Made by a program: the position numbers and the translations under genes. Shown here one piece after another: positions 22,086 through 31,995 of a DNA stretch of 64,000 nucleotides. Source of the stretch: Artocarpus heterophyllus (Eukaryota > Streptophyta > Magnoliopsida > Rosales > Moraceae); assembly GCA_025403435.1 (NCBI GenBank), contig CM046347.1:20169507-20233506 (forward strand), in the 5' to 3' direction. Numbering within the stretch: the first letter of the stretch is position 1; every line of letters begins with the position of its first letter. Below the pieces are notes generated by a model that saw nothing but the letters and a program-made list of their open reading frames with translations, was not told where the DNA came from and did no database searches.

Positions 22086-23384
22086 ATGGAAAGGTTGGCC
22101 GAGCCGAGCATAAACAAAGAAGTGGCTACTGTAGCAGAGGAACATACGACCACATGGATAGACCCGATCATCTGGTACCTGACCACAGCCGAATTGTCGG
22201 ACTGCCGAGAAGGGGCACGTCGGATACGCAACAGCTTGACCTGGTATACGATGATCGATGAAAAATTATATCGACGAGGCTACACTGCACCATGCTTAAA
22301 GTGCATAGGGCCTAGAGAAGCTGAATATTTAATGAAGGAGATCCACGAGGACCTATGTGGTAACCATTCGGGGGGGCGATCCTTGGCCCAAAAATATCTT
22401 CGATAGGGCTACCATTGGTTGACCATGGAGCAGGATTGCAAGCATTTTACGCGAAAATGCCTCAAGTGTCAGCAATTCGCAAGGGTGGTGCCCGGACATC
22501 ACGCCAAGCCGCTCACCTCGGTAACCTCGGCGTGGCCATTCGCGAAATGGACCATCGACCTAATTGGGCCCCTTCCTTGAGCCCAATCACAGTTCAAGTA
22601 CTGCATCGTGGCCATAGATTACCTTACCAAATGGGTTGAAGTAGAACCGTGTACCAACATAAGCGAAGCAAAGTGTACCAACTTCGTGTGGAAAAACATC
22701 ATTTGCTGGTTTGGAATCCTACATACCATCATGACCGATAATGCTAAACGGTTTAAGTCCTCAAGTCTCCTCCAACTCTGTGAGCAGCTAGACATCAAGA
22801 AAGTTTTCTCCTCTCCGAGCTATCACAGAGCAATAGGTAAGTAGAGGCAATCAACAAAACAATCAAGGATAACTTGAAGAAAAATCTCAAGGGCCTCAAG
22901 GGAGCATGGATTGACGAGCTCCTAATAGTACTCTGGGCTTACCGAACGACTGTCGGAACAGCTGTCGGAGAGCCCCATTCTCGCTCGTGTACGGAGTAAA
23001 AGCTGTCAGTCCAACCGAGGTGGGATTGCGAGTTATAGGGTCGAACACTATGAGGAAACCCAGAACGCTGAGGTCATGATGTCCGAGTTGGACTTACTCA
23101 AAGCAAAAAGAAACCAGACTATAATTCGTAATGCAGCTCGAAATCAGGTTATCGCTCGATACTGCAATAAACGAGTCCAACTGAGGAGCTTTAAAGTCAG
23201 ATATCTAGTATTAAAAAAGGTCACGGTTCAACAGCCCAGGTTGGGGTCTCTTGGCTCGAAGTGGGACAGACTGTACAGGATTGTCAGCATCATTCAGCCA
23301 GGCACTTACAAACTATCCGACATGGAGGGAAACCAGCTCGGTCATCCTTGGAACGCCGAGCTCCTTAAAAGATTTTTTTGCTAA
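22086..23384 (+). pseudogene. Element B integrase
   Basis: The segment reads in three frames. The HHCC zinc finger spans 'EIHEDLCGNHSGG' and 'CKHFTRKCLKCQQFA' (22340-22480). The DDE core shows 'WTIDLIGP' (22552-22575), 'YLTKWVEVEPC' (22621-22653) and 'TDNAKRF' (22735-22755), with the Glu block near 22840. The C-terminal part 'ARYCNKRVQLRSFKVRYLVL' ends at a stop at 23382-23384. Internal stops include 22406 and 22844. It would insert the cDNA copy. Confidence 0.8.
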
Positions 23385-24209
23385 ATCAACGCTAGAAACC
23401 CTTTTGACCTTTGGCTATATTCTTTTTGTAACTAGACCTATTGAATAGGACTGGGATGTAAATACTACACATCAATGAAATGTAAGTTTTCTACACCATT
23501 CTATCGAGCAATGTGTGTTTAAGGGAAATGCATGACCTGAAGAAGGATACCATAACTCCAGCTCGGAGGACCAGACAACAACTCCCTAAAAGGGAGAGTC
23601 GACCTAATTAACTCGACTAGGGGGCTGATCGGTATCTTGCCAACTACTAGTCTGTCGATGTACAGATCACCCACTAAGTCGCCTAGCATAACAATATGCC
23701 AGACCAATATTAGACTTGTAAAAGTTTCGACAAACTTAAACAAGTCTAGGGGCAATAGGTATAGGGTACTCACATGCCGTTATGCTCTACCCGACTTAGA
23801 AAACAGGGATTCCTGCTCCGATTAACTCGGTAATCATCGAGACATTAATCTTGGCACCAACGTAATTGAACAAGTCGGAAGCTCAAAAAACTATGGTTTA
23901 GGAATGCCCCCCGTCGAGGAGCATCCGACTAGGTCTGAGTTTCTAATTCAATTTCAAGACCTAGATCTATCCTAACTTGGTGAAACGAAGGCTTGACTAT
24001 GTTCCCAAAAAACCCCTCACCTAGAAATATGAAAATATCTTCCCGAGAACAATCGCACTTGGAAAATATTAAAAACATAATATGTAAGAATCCAAGAAGT
24101 GATGAACAAGGAAAATAAGTTCATTAAGAGTGGTGGTGGGGAGGTACAATTAATCGGGCACCTCCCGAGCCCGGACACAAAAAATACAACCAAAATAATA
24201 AAGGACGGC
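23385..24209 (+). other. Element B non-coding spacer after pol
   Basis: No coding similarity is seen on the sense strand. The stretch includes G-rich phrases such as 'ctcgactagggggctgatcgg' near 23610-23630. It separates the end of integrase from the 3' end of the antisense gene, as in Tat elements with long 3' regions. Confidence 0.6.
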
Positions 24210-26741
24210 CTAGGCCTGGGCCTCATCCCCGGCATTGTCTTCCTCGTTTCCACCGCCGCCAGTGCTCTGCTCGTCCCCGTTGTTGTTGTCGTCCACTTCG
24301 ACGACCTCCTCACCTTGCTGTTGCTGAGCAGCGCCCTGCTTTGGCTCGATTATGAGTGACCAGTCGAAGCCTTTAGCGTCAGGGTGCTGCCAGATCAGAT
24401 GGTCTCAGGAGGTCCATCATGCCGAAGTAGTAGTAATCGACGTACTCTAGGGACGCCTTGAATTCCTTCATGGCTTGTGCAAGATGGTCGGGAAGCTCTT
24501 CCAAGAAGAGCTGGTGCTAGGCCTACGAAGCTGCCAGCTGCTATTTGAGCCGAGCAATCTCATCCCTCGCCTGGCTGGCCTCCTTTATTGCCTCCTCCAC
24601 CTTCGCCCTGGCCTAGTCGGCTTCCTCCTTGGCCTTTCGAGCCTCATCCTCGGCCTAAGAAAGAGACGTCTTGATTTGGTCTCGCTTGATGTTCTTGGCA
24701 TCGAGCTACCTTTCGACCTCCAACTTGTCGAGGAAAGTCTTCTTATGCCTCTCCTTCTCTTTGTTGAATTCCTTCAGCCCGGTTGAGTAGGCCATGTGCA
24801 GGAAGGCGCTCATCTGAGGATAACAAAACTTCAATGCTTGACAAAAAGAAAAAGTAAGGGGGCTCGGGTGAAATAAGCCTTTACCTTGGCGGCGGAGTGG
24901 AAGGTGGCCTCGGACAAGCCCTAGAAAACATCCCTCCAGAGGTTTACCAAAAATTCCTCCTAGGGCATCACGTCCTCGAGACGCTCTAGGATGGTTCGGT
25001 GATAATTCAGGCGTCTCCTAGGGGGGTCCTGTGGGGGAGGCACCTCGGTAGTAATGTCGGCTGGAGGGGTCTCGTTGGACAAAGCCTTGGTCCTCGGAGG
25101 CTGGGGTGGTTGCTCTTGGACTGTGGTGGGTAGTTGCTCGGGTCGCAGGGGAAGCTTCGTCCTTGGAGTCCGCTTGCGCTTCCTTTTGACCTCCACGACC
25201 TTGACTTTCTTCTTTCGGAGGCTCTCCATGAGAGCTTGCCTTTCTGCAGCTGTGCTCGACCATGAGGACATTTCTGCAAAGCCAAAATCCTCCCCAAGTC
25301 AAAATAAGATCGGTAAAAAAAAAAAAAAAAGTTCAGGGCTGACCTTCGATCTAGAGCTGGCGAGACTGGGTAAATGAGCTGGATCAAGTCCTCGAGGTCC
25401 TCGTTTGTCACGGGTGGCCCTGCATCGGAGGAGCCACTCGACGAGTCCTTAGAGCTAGATGATGATGGCTCCCTCGTCGGCCACCCGAATAGAGAAGTGC
25501 TTGGCCCTAGGATGTCCACGGCGCTCGGCCTGGCGATTGTCACCTGCCCAGTTGACCGGGTAGGACAGATCGATGGGGGATTTGTTCTGCTGGGTTTCCC
25601 GAACTAGCCATAACCGGAAAGAGTCTCCTTCCTGAGTAGGAACGACTGCTGCCTTGTCGCTTCTGGCTTCTTGAATAGGTCTTCGATCGCCCTGATTACA
25701 ATGGCTCGGTGCCCAAGGCCTTTTAGACCACACGTGCCCTTGTTCGAACATCCTTGGCACAAGTTGGTCGGCAGGGATGGCCTCACCGGCTTGGGCTAAA
25801 TAATTGCCCTTGACATAGAACCACTCATACTTCTAGAGTTTATCTGAGTCGGGGTTGCCCAAAATAAAATCTCTCCTAAAGTCGGTGACGTAATACCACC
25901 CAGACTGCCGAGGAAGCTTCTTCATTTTACACACTTGTTTAAATGCTTCCAATGGCATCTCAGTTGCCCGGTGGTACCTCCATAGCATGTACATCCCGAT
26001 CAACGACCTGCAACTATTCAGGTTAAGTTAAGCCGGGCACACATTAAAGTCATTTAGTGCCCGACGGAGGAACGGATGAAACGGGAGGCACAACCCAGCT
26101 CTGAAAAACTCGACGTATAGCGTTATACACCCCTCCGGCGGGTCCAGGGGTGAATCATTCTCCTCGGGCACAATAAGGATGCCGGGGATGTTGAACTCGA
26201 CGCATAGGTCCTCGAGCCGAGACTCCATTATGAGGCTGAAGTATGCCGCTGTTGAGGTTTGTCCAGGCCGGGTCACCCTATAGGCTATCACCCCTCGGAC
26301 CCGAGTGACTCGGACCCTTTCATCTTCCTCGACTTTGGTGACTTGCTCTGCCTCCCATGCTATCTCCTCAGGCCCTCACTCTTCGTCGAAAATATCGACT
26401 ATAATCCTGCTCGCGACCTAAACAGGGGCCCTAGAATCTTGGCAGGAGATGCTTGGAACATCGCCCGCTGCCTCCAGCTCAGCTCACTCCTAGGCAGTAA
26501 CTCGGGAAAAGCCTGCGGTGGCCGCCCCGATGTAAGGGTTCTCGCCCTTACACGGCCCCACTAGGCGCTCCCCATCTAGCAGGTTGAAGAACTCCTACTC
26601 AGGGATAGTCTGGGAGTCAACCCTCAATAATTGCTCAAGTCGACCAGCCCTATCCCGCTCCGAGGATATACTTTCAATATCGACCTCTACAATGGGCGAG
26701 CTGGCCTCAGGGCTGCTTTTTCGACCAGGAAATGTTGACAT
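24210..26741 (-). pseudogene. Antisense gene of element B (putative gypsy-type transposon protein) with an intron
   Basis: It starts at the ATG at 26741 ('MSTFPGRKSSPEASSPIVEV') and ends at TAG 24210-24212 after an acidic tail ('EEVVEVDDNNNGDEQ'). The middle carries 'ALNDFNVCPA', a stop, then 'LNLNSCRSLIGMYML', resembling the 'PAQLxPNxW' block of plant 'putative gypsy type transposon' proteins (Pfam PF04195 as I recall). A Ser/Asp-rich segment, a basic/Pro-rich segment (25271-24960) and a coiled coil ('ARKAKEEAD', 'KVEEAIKEASQARDEI') follow. Frame is kept across a GT-AG intron at 24884-24814. Many stops are TAG where CAG is likely. The function of such antisense ORFs is unknown. Confidence 0.75.
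24814..24884 (-). other. Intron in the antisense gene of element B
   Basis: On the minus strand exon...GCCAAG is followed by GTAAAGGCTT, and the 71-bp intron ends TTATCCTCAG before ATGAGCGCC. The exon before ends on a codon boundary (phase 0). The exon after is immediately open and coiled-coil-like. Reading through would meet a frame change. The intron is antisense to the retrotransposon RNA, so it would not be spliced out during transposition. Confidence 0.65.
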
Positions 26742-27135
26742 TCTGGGAGTCTGATGTGTTACTCATCTTTTGCGCTCCTCAAAAAAATTACCTGATCGGG
26801 TTGTGGTAGCTTTGGAACGTAAAGTCTTCGTGCTAATAACTACAGCTCGACAGCTAAAAACTCAATGGTAAGAAATCTGGCCTTAATCGCGTGAAAATGA
26901 CAAGAAGAAAGGCCCTATTTTATAGCCATTTCAGGCAGAAAATCTGGGTGTAGAAAATAAAGAGGTGTGATGATTATGCCTGTCAGGCAGCGTAGTCGAC
27001 TGTTGAGCGACATGTGTCTCCCGTTTAATCCGTGCAACCTTTTGTTTCACGACACTTCAAAATGCCATTTGGTCTTCTTTCTTTAACCGACCTCACCCAC
27101 TCGGCGTAGTCCACCCGGCTGGACACCGACCAGGT
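26742..27135 (+). other. Element B spacer between the antisense gene and the PPT; possible antisense promoter
   Basis: No coding similarity was found. Any promoter of the antisense gene must lie here or in the adjacent LTR. 'gccctattttatagccattt' (26911-26930) gives CTATAAAATAG on the minus strand, a plausible TATA box about 180 bp before the ATG. Confidence 0.4.
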
Positions 27136-27150
27136 GAACTGGGGGGCTAA
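27136..27150 (+). other. Polypurine tract of element B
   Basis: GAACTGGGGGGCTAA directly precedes the 3' LTR start TGTTAAGGG. The G-run is typical of Tat-type elements. Confidence 0.75.
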
Positions 27151-27791
27151 TGTTAAGGGTGAGCTCGGCGCCACCGCCGAGGAGACAAACTCTAGGTGAT
27201 TGGCCAAACAGCTCGACAAAGTTACCAAGGAGAAAACTACCAACCCCAACGACAATGGACGTTGCGTCCGAGGTGCTTCTCAGGGCCTCAAAGGCCGCAC
27301 CTTAACAGGTTACCACCTCGAACTATGTATCGGCTCGGGTTGGATTATTCTCATTTACAAGTGGGCTGCTACTCGTTACCACAGGCCAACAAATGGTAAA
27401 CAACTCACCGTCTGATGGAGGTCAATCCATCGACAGGGGGACGTGACACTTGTCACTTACTGCCTAACATGTCTTGATGTGACACTTAGGTTGTGGGCAA
27501 AACCCACCTAACACCCGGTCCAAGTGGTAGCCTATAAATAGGATGCATTTATTGCATTCTATGAGACATGCTCCTTTCCACCTAACAAGCTCTCGTCCTC
27601 TGTCGAGCAACCCCTGCCTTAAGCATCGGAGAGCCCTTTTCTGTTGACTGACCCTTTTCTCTTACCTCTGAAGCGTCTCTTCTCTTGTTACAGACATACC
27701 TAATCAGGTAGAGGCAAGCCCAGAAGAGTTGGACACCGTGCGCAGCCGCATGTGGTGTTGATTCGACGCCGAACCTCGGTAAGCATCAACA
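27151..27791 (+). repeat. 3' LTR of element B
   Basis: This 641-bp copy pairs with 7284-7923. It has a TATAAATAG box at 27533-27541 and is followed by the TCTTG target duplication. Confidence 0.9.
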
Positions 27792-28230
27792 TCTTGGTTT
27801 TGTGTGTTTTGAAAATGGAAAATTGGAAATTAAATAATCAAGTTCCGAGCACATTATTACAGTGAATCTCTGCTTGAGGCTATTAAAATTTGTGTAGTTT
27901 CTGCATAAAAAATCTAGCTTCTTTATGAAATGTTTAGATCCTCATAAAAAAATGGCGAGAAATTGCCAAGCAAACTATTGGAAAATTGTCTTTTTTGGTT
28001 TTTATGAACCAAATTATGGAAAAAATTAGCAAAGCCTAATAGGATTTGCTTAATTTCTTCCCTCACAGTCTACCTTTGAACTTAATTTGGTTTTTCAAAC
28101 AAAAATATTAATAATAATTTGTAGCTTTAGCAATCAGAAAAGAAAAGAAAAGAATGTAGTTGTTAATAAGCAAAGCTTAAAAGAATTTCTTTTTAATGTA
28201 TTAATTCCTTTTAATGATTTGAAGGGAATT
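27792..28230. other. Host flank of element B, nothing recognised
   Basis: AT-rich sequence. 'gaatctctgcttgaggct' at about 27864-27881 recalls 7184-7201 on the other side of B, a possible short duplication or exon echo. No open frame is supported. Confidence 0.4.
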
Positions 28231-28239
28231 GGGTATATT

Positions 28240-28735
28240 AGGGTCGACAATTTCAGACACGGTACAATGACATGATACGAAAACGACACGAGATAAATAG
28301 GTTTGGACCGCACGTTTATTAATTATGCTATAAATGAGTTGGCATGAATAATACGAAAATAAATGGGCTGGATTCGTGCTAACACACTAAACACACCTTA
28401 ACACGTTTAATTAAATGGGCCGTAAGCGTGTTGAAACGGCACGATATGACCCGCCCATTTATAACACATTTACATTTAAAAATAAAAATATTTGAAATAT
28501 TTATAGTATGTTAGTATTAATTAGATATTGTGTTTTTGTTAATTTTTTTATTGGCTTTTTTTATTTTTTTTAAATTTTTTATTTTTTTTAATTTTTAGTT
28601 AATTGGGTGATAAACGTGTCAGATACGTGTTGTTATCTTATCAACCTGTCATAGTACGTTTAATAATCGTGTTAATCGTGTCGTGCCGTGTTACGCGTGC
28701 CATAAACGTGTCGTGTTTGTGTTTGCATTTCTAAC
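28240..28735. repeat. Dispersed repeat rich in CGTGTCGTG / ACGACACG words, possibly a non-autonomous DNA transposon
   Basis: The left part has 'gacacggtacaatgacatgat' and 'acgacacgag'. The right part has 'gtgtcgtgccgtgttacgcg' and 'acgtgtcgtg', so the two sides are roughly inverted relative to each other. Such ACGACACG-rich repeats are familiar in plant genomes. I cannot fix exact ends or a target duplication. Confidence 0.4.
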
Positions 28736-29246
28736 ATGTTTATTAATCGTGTTATATTTATGTTTAAGCTAAATGTATCATGTTGTAAATATATCAATAT
28801 AAATATGACACAAATACGATTACTGTCACTGCTATGGTATATTACTAGAGCTGTTGCTGTTGATGTTGGGATTTTAACCACACCACAGCTGCATTGGATA
28901 ACCTGAGAAGAATACAGCAGTACTAGCTTGTTTGCTTCTTTTTTTTCCTTTTGTTGTCAACACCCTAGCTGTACTTTAGTTTCTTTTGGCGGCTTCCTTA
29001 CTCTCAGCCACGTGTTTCTTTTCATTTTCTTTTATCCCACCTTGCCTTGCATGTTGCTTGGTAACTAAAGGTCCAGCTGGTTCACATATTTTTCTGGTTC
29101 CCATTTTGCATTTTTCTTTTCGCCTTTTTTTAAATTTTTCCCTTGCGGTTGTCTTAGGTTAGGTTGTCTTTTTCTTCTTTTTTCTTTTCCTTCTCCTTTC
29201 TTCTTACCCAGCAAAGCTACTTTTCTTCGTTCTTTGAAAACTCCTC

Positions 29247-29385
29247 ATGGTCGCTTGTCACTGCAAAAACTCCATAAGCTTGTCTTCGAACTACGGCGGT
29301 GGCCTCTACGGCAATGAACGAGGCAGATTCCGGACATTGAAAAAAAAGGAAGTTAAAAAATTCCTAGCTTATTTCCTAAAAACTG
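29247..29385 (+). pseudogene. Possible orphan first exon
   Basis: An ATG at 29247 in a pyrimidine-rich leader starts 'MVACHCKNSISLSSNYGGGL' and 'ERGRFRTLKKKEVKKFLAYF'. It reaches a good donor-like site, CTG|GTAAGTTTT, at about 29386. No following exon could be joined before the BBE-like gene. It may be an incomplete gene, an upstream leader exon or chance. The family is not recognised. Confidence 0.25.
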
Positions 29386-29659
29386 GTAAGTTTTTTGACC
29401 TTGTATTTCCTCTTAATTTTTCCTTCAAAATTGATTGATGGGTCTGTTGTCAATTTGTTCTCCTAATATTAATTTCCATAAAGATTGAATTTTTATTCTG
29501 GAGTTTTGGTTCGAAAGTTTTTTTTTTTTTGGGTTTTTGGGAAAATTTCGAGAGTATGAACAGGCTTTATCTACAAGTATCAACTTCTTTTGAAAACTCC
29601 CTTTTATATATACACACACCATGAAACTAATTGAAGTACTTCCTCAGAAACTCTTGGAC

Positions 29660-29662
<3 letters not shown>

Positions 29663-29696
<34 letters not shown>
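29663..29696. repeat. (TA)n microsatellite
   Basis: About 17 TA units. Open frames across it are Tyr/Ile artefacts. Confidence 0.9.
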
Positions 29697-29701
<5 letters not shown>

Positions 29702-30222
29702 AATTTTGATAGAACTTTGTTTGGTGATAAGATTGCAGATTTTGATTTGTTTTACTTATTTATTTATTTTCAGTTAATTTCCATTATTAGTATTTTCTCT
29801 TCTCTTTCCTCATCTATTATCATGGAATATTGCATTTTACCTTTGAACTTGCTTTGGGTTTAAAAAAATGAAGATGTTATTAATTTCTGACTTTGTACTA
29901 TGAAAGTTCATTAGATTTTTAACTGTACAAACAGGTTGGTAACATGTGTTGAGGTTATTCTTGATTTTCATTCTCCTATTTCCATGATTTTATAATTTTT
30001 AGTAACTTACACGCCTGTCCGTTACCGTTAATTTATGTACGGTCTACCGCTAAAAGGCTAACACTTTTCTCCATCTATACCATACAATGACATTTAGTCA
30101 ATGTTCGTTTTCTTATTCAATATTGTCGTTGTTTTTGCTCTCACTCTGCACATTTATCAACGTTTGCTCTCTTTTCATGCTTCAGGTGGACCATTTAAAA
30201 TTAACCAGATAAGATTTCTAGC

Positions 30223-30229
30223 TATAAAA
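30223..30229 (+). promoter_or_regulatory. TATA box of the BBE-like gene
   Basis: TATAAAA, in 'gctataaaaggagg', lies 60 bp before the start codon. With initiation about 30 bp downstream the leader would be only about 25-30 nt. Confidence 0.7.
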
Positions 30230-30282
30230 GGAGGCGATTGCAATATACTTGCATCGTACCAAAAACCAACTCATCAAGAACA

Positions 30283-31932
30283 ATGAATTTCTCCATAGTC
30301 TCATCTTTTGCAAAAATCATCATCTTTCTTTTTTCATTTTTATTTGTCGGTTCTGCTGATCACATCCATGAGGACTTTGTTCAATGCCTTACAAGTCATA
30401 TATCCAGCCCTTCCTCTATCTCTAAACCCATTATCTATACTCGAAATGATCCATCATATTTGACTGTACTGAATTCATCCATACGGAACCATCGGTTTTA
30501 TTCTCCTTCAACCCCAAAACCATTTGTTATTGTCACACCACTTCATGTCTCTCACGTCCAAGCCATTGTTTACTGTTCCAAGAAATATGACATGCAAATT
30601 AGAACGAGAAGTGGCGGACATGATGCTGAAGGCCTTTCTTATGTGTCCAATTTTCGGTTTGTTGTTATTGACTTGAGAAATATGAGTTCTATTAGCATTG
30701 ATGTGGAGAGAAAAATTGCTTGGGTTCAAGCTGGAGCTACTCTTGGTGAACTATATTATAGGATTGGAGAGAGAAGTGAAAATCTTGGTTTCCCTGCCGG
30801 CGATTGCCACACAGTGGGCGTTGGTGGACAATTCACTGGAGGAGGCTACGGCTATTTGACAAGAAAGTATGGCCTCGCAGCTGATAATATTCTTGATGCA
30901 GAATTAGTTGATGCAGAAGGACGAATTCTCGATAGGAAATCTATGGGGGAAGATTTGTTTTGGGCCATACGTGGTGGTGGAGCAGAAAGTTTTGGAATCG
31001 TTCTTGCATGGAAACTTCGACTAGTTCCCGTGCCATCAAGAGTAACGGTGTTCGACGTCAAGAGGAATATGGCAGATGATGTAACAAAGAAGCTTGTTCA
31101 TCGGTGGCAGCGTTATGCTGACAAAGTCGATGACAATCTAACAATCTATGCCATGTTCCAAACTACGAGTTCTTTTGATAAAGACGGGAAAAAGAAAGTT
31201 GTACTAGAAGCTTCCTTTCGGGCGACGTTCCATGGAGGCGTGGATAGGCTTCAACAACTGATGCAAAAGGAGTTTCCAGAGTTGGGTTTGCTTAAACAAG
31301 AGTGCACAGAGATGAGGTGGGTCGAATCATTTCTCTATTTCAATGGATTTAGAAATGGAGAATCCTTGAATGTTCTACTTGATAGGACACCTAATTCAGA
31401 ATTGTTGTCTGGCAAAGTGAAATCTGACTATGTGAAAGAGCCTCTTCCGGATGACGTGTTGGAAGGACTGTTGCGAAGGCTATATGAAGTACAGGTCGGA
31501 AGAGCTTCGTTCACTCTATTTCCTTATGGAGGGAAGATGAATGAGATTTCAGAATCTGCAATTCCATTCCCACACCGAGCACAAAACCTCTACAAAGTTT
31601 TCTACCTAGTGGCATGGAAAGAAGAAGGAAATATTACAGTGTCCGAAAAGCATTTAAGTTGGATAAGAAAGCTTTACAATTACATGACTCCTTACGTGTC
31701 AAAAAATCCAAGAGCTACATATCTCAACTTTAGAGACCTTGATATTGGGACAAATGATAACGAAATTGACACTCCACGTATTCCTAGTATTGGAGAAGCA
31801 AAGATTTGGGGTCCTAAGTATTTCAAGAAGAATTTCAACAGGTTGATTTATGTAAAGTCTATAGTTGATCCAACAAATTTCTTCACAAACGAACAAAGCA
31901 TTCCACCTAGACTTGGGCATGAAAAATGGTAA
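30283..31932 (+). CDS. Berberine-bridge-enzyme-like FAD oxidoreductase, secreted, intronless
   Basis: It is a 549-aa flavoprotein oxidase/dehydrogenase. The start ATG at 30283 (AACAATGAA) opens a signal peptide (about residues 1-27, core 'IIIFLFSFLFVGSA'); the frame extends upstream only to a TTG. The FAD_binding_4 domain spans about 70-245. His113 in 'RSGGHDAEG' and Cys175 in 'AGDCHTVGVGG' match the two covalent flavin anchors of this family. The BBE C-terminal block is about 480-540. At the conserved 'YLNYRDLD' site it reads 'YLNFRDLDIG': Phe483 replaces the Tyr used as catalytic base in THCA synthase (Tyr484, from memory). Other variants are His176 for Pro and Gln183 for His. The end 'NEQSIPP' resembles cannabinoid synthases. 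No stop or shift is seen. The substrate is unknown. Confidence 0.93.
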   Translation: MNFSIVSSFAKIIIFLFSFLFVGSADHIHEDFVQCLTSHISSPSSISKPIIYTRNDPSYLTVLNSSIRNHRFYSPSTPKPFVIVTPLHVSHVQAIVYCSKKYDMQIRTRSGGHDAEGLSYVSNFRFVVIDLRNMSSISIDVERKIAWVQAGATLGELYYRIGERSENLGFPAGDCHTVGVGGQFTGGGYGYLTRKYGLAADNILDAELVDAEGRILDRKSMGEDLFWAIRGGGAESFGIVLAWKLRLVPVPSRVTVFDVKRNMADDVTKKLVHRWQRYADKVDDNLTIYAMFQTTSSFDKDGKKKVVLEASFRATFHGGVDRLQQLMQKEFPELGLLKQECTEMRWVESFLYFNGFRNGESLNVLLDRTPNSELLSGKVKSDYVKEPLPDDVLEGLLRRLYEVQVGRASFTLFPYGGKMNEISESAIPFPHRAQNLYKVFYLVAWKEEGNITVSEKHLSWIRKLYNYMTPYVSKNPRATYLNFRDLDIGTNDNEIDTPRIPSIGEAKIWGPKYFKKNFNRLIYVKSIVDPTNFFTNEQSIPPRLGHEKW

Positions 31933-31989
31933 TAAGAGATGCTTGTTGGGTTAGATTGAGACAATTATCTTTCTTATTTTCTCATTTTA

Positions 31990-31995
31990 AATAAA
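31990..31995 (+). terminator. Poly(A) signal of the BBE-like gene
   Basis: AATAAA lies 58 bp after the stop codon, followed by T-rich sequence. This fits a plant near-upstream element. Confidence 0.6.

Larger units (their letters stand above)
7284..27791 (+). mobile_element. Element B: Tat-type Ty3/gypsy retrotransposon, complete ends, carrying nested element A
   Basis: The LTRs (7284-7923 and 27151-27791) begin TGTT and end CAACA. The 5-bp target duplication TCTTG lies at 7279-7283 and 27792-27796. Order on the plus strand: LTR, PBS, gag, aspartic protease, RT, RNase H, a second RNase H (split), integrase, a long spacer with an antisense gene, PPT, LTR. A dual RNase H plus an antisense 3' ORF are hallmarks of the plant Tat lineage (Grande, Retand, RIRE2). 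Without nested element A it would be about 10.8 kb. By eye the LTRs differ at roughly one site in ten, mostly transitions, so B is old. Its G+C is higher than that of the surrounding DNA. Confidence 0.92.

Noticed and set aside
24099..25607. Plus-strand frames over the antisense gene of element B
   Set aside because: They run opposite to the supported coding strand, are Leu/Val-rich mirror translations and have no motif.
28240..28735. An organellar DNA insertion
   Set aside because: The sequence shows no organellar gene words; the ACGACACG-type words fit a dispersed nuclear repeat better.
30238..30282. An upstream extension of the BBE-like frame by 15 codons
   Set aside because: The extension opens with TTG, not ATG, and lies only about 10 bp after the TATA box. 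The ATG at 30283 has a good context and starts a normal signal peptide.
30283..31932. Calling the BBE-like gene a cannabinoid synthase
   Set aside because: The overall similarity is clear, but the catalytic Tyr and a substrate-site His are replaced and no product can be inferred from sequence alone.
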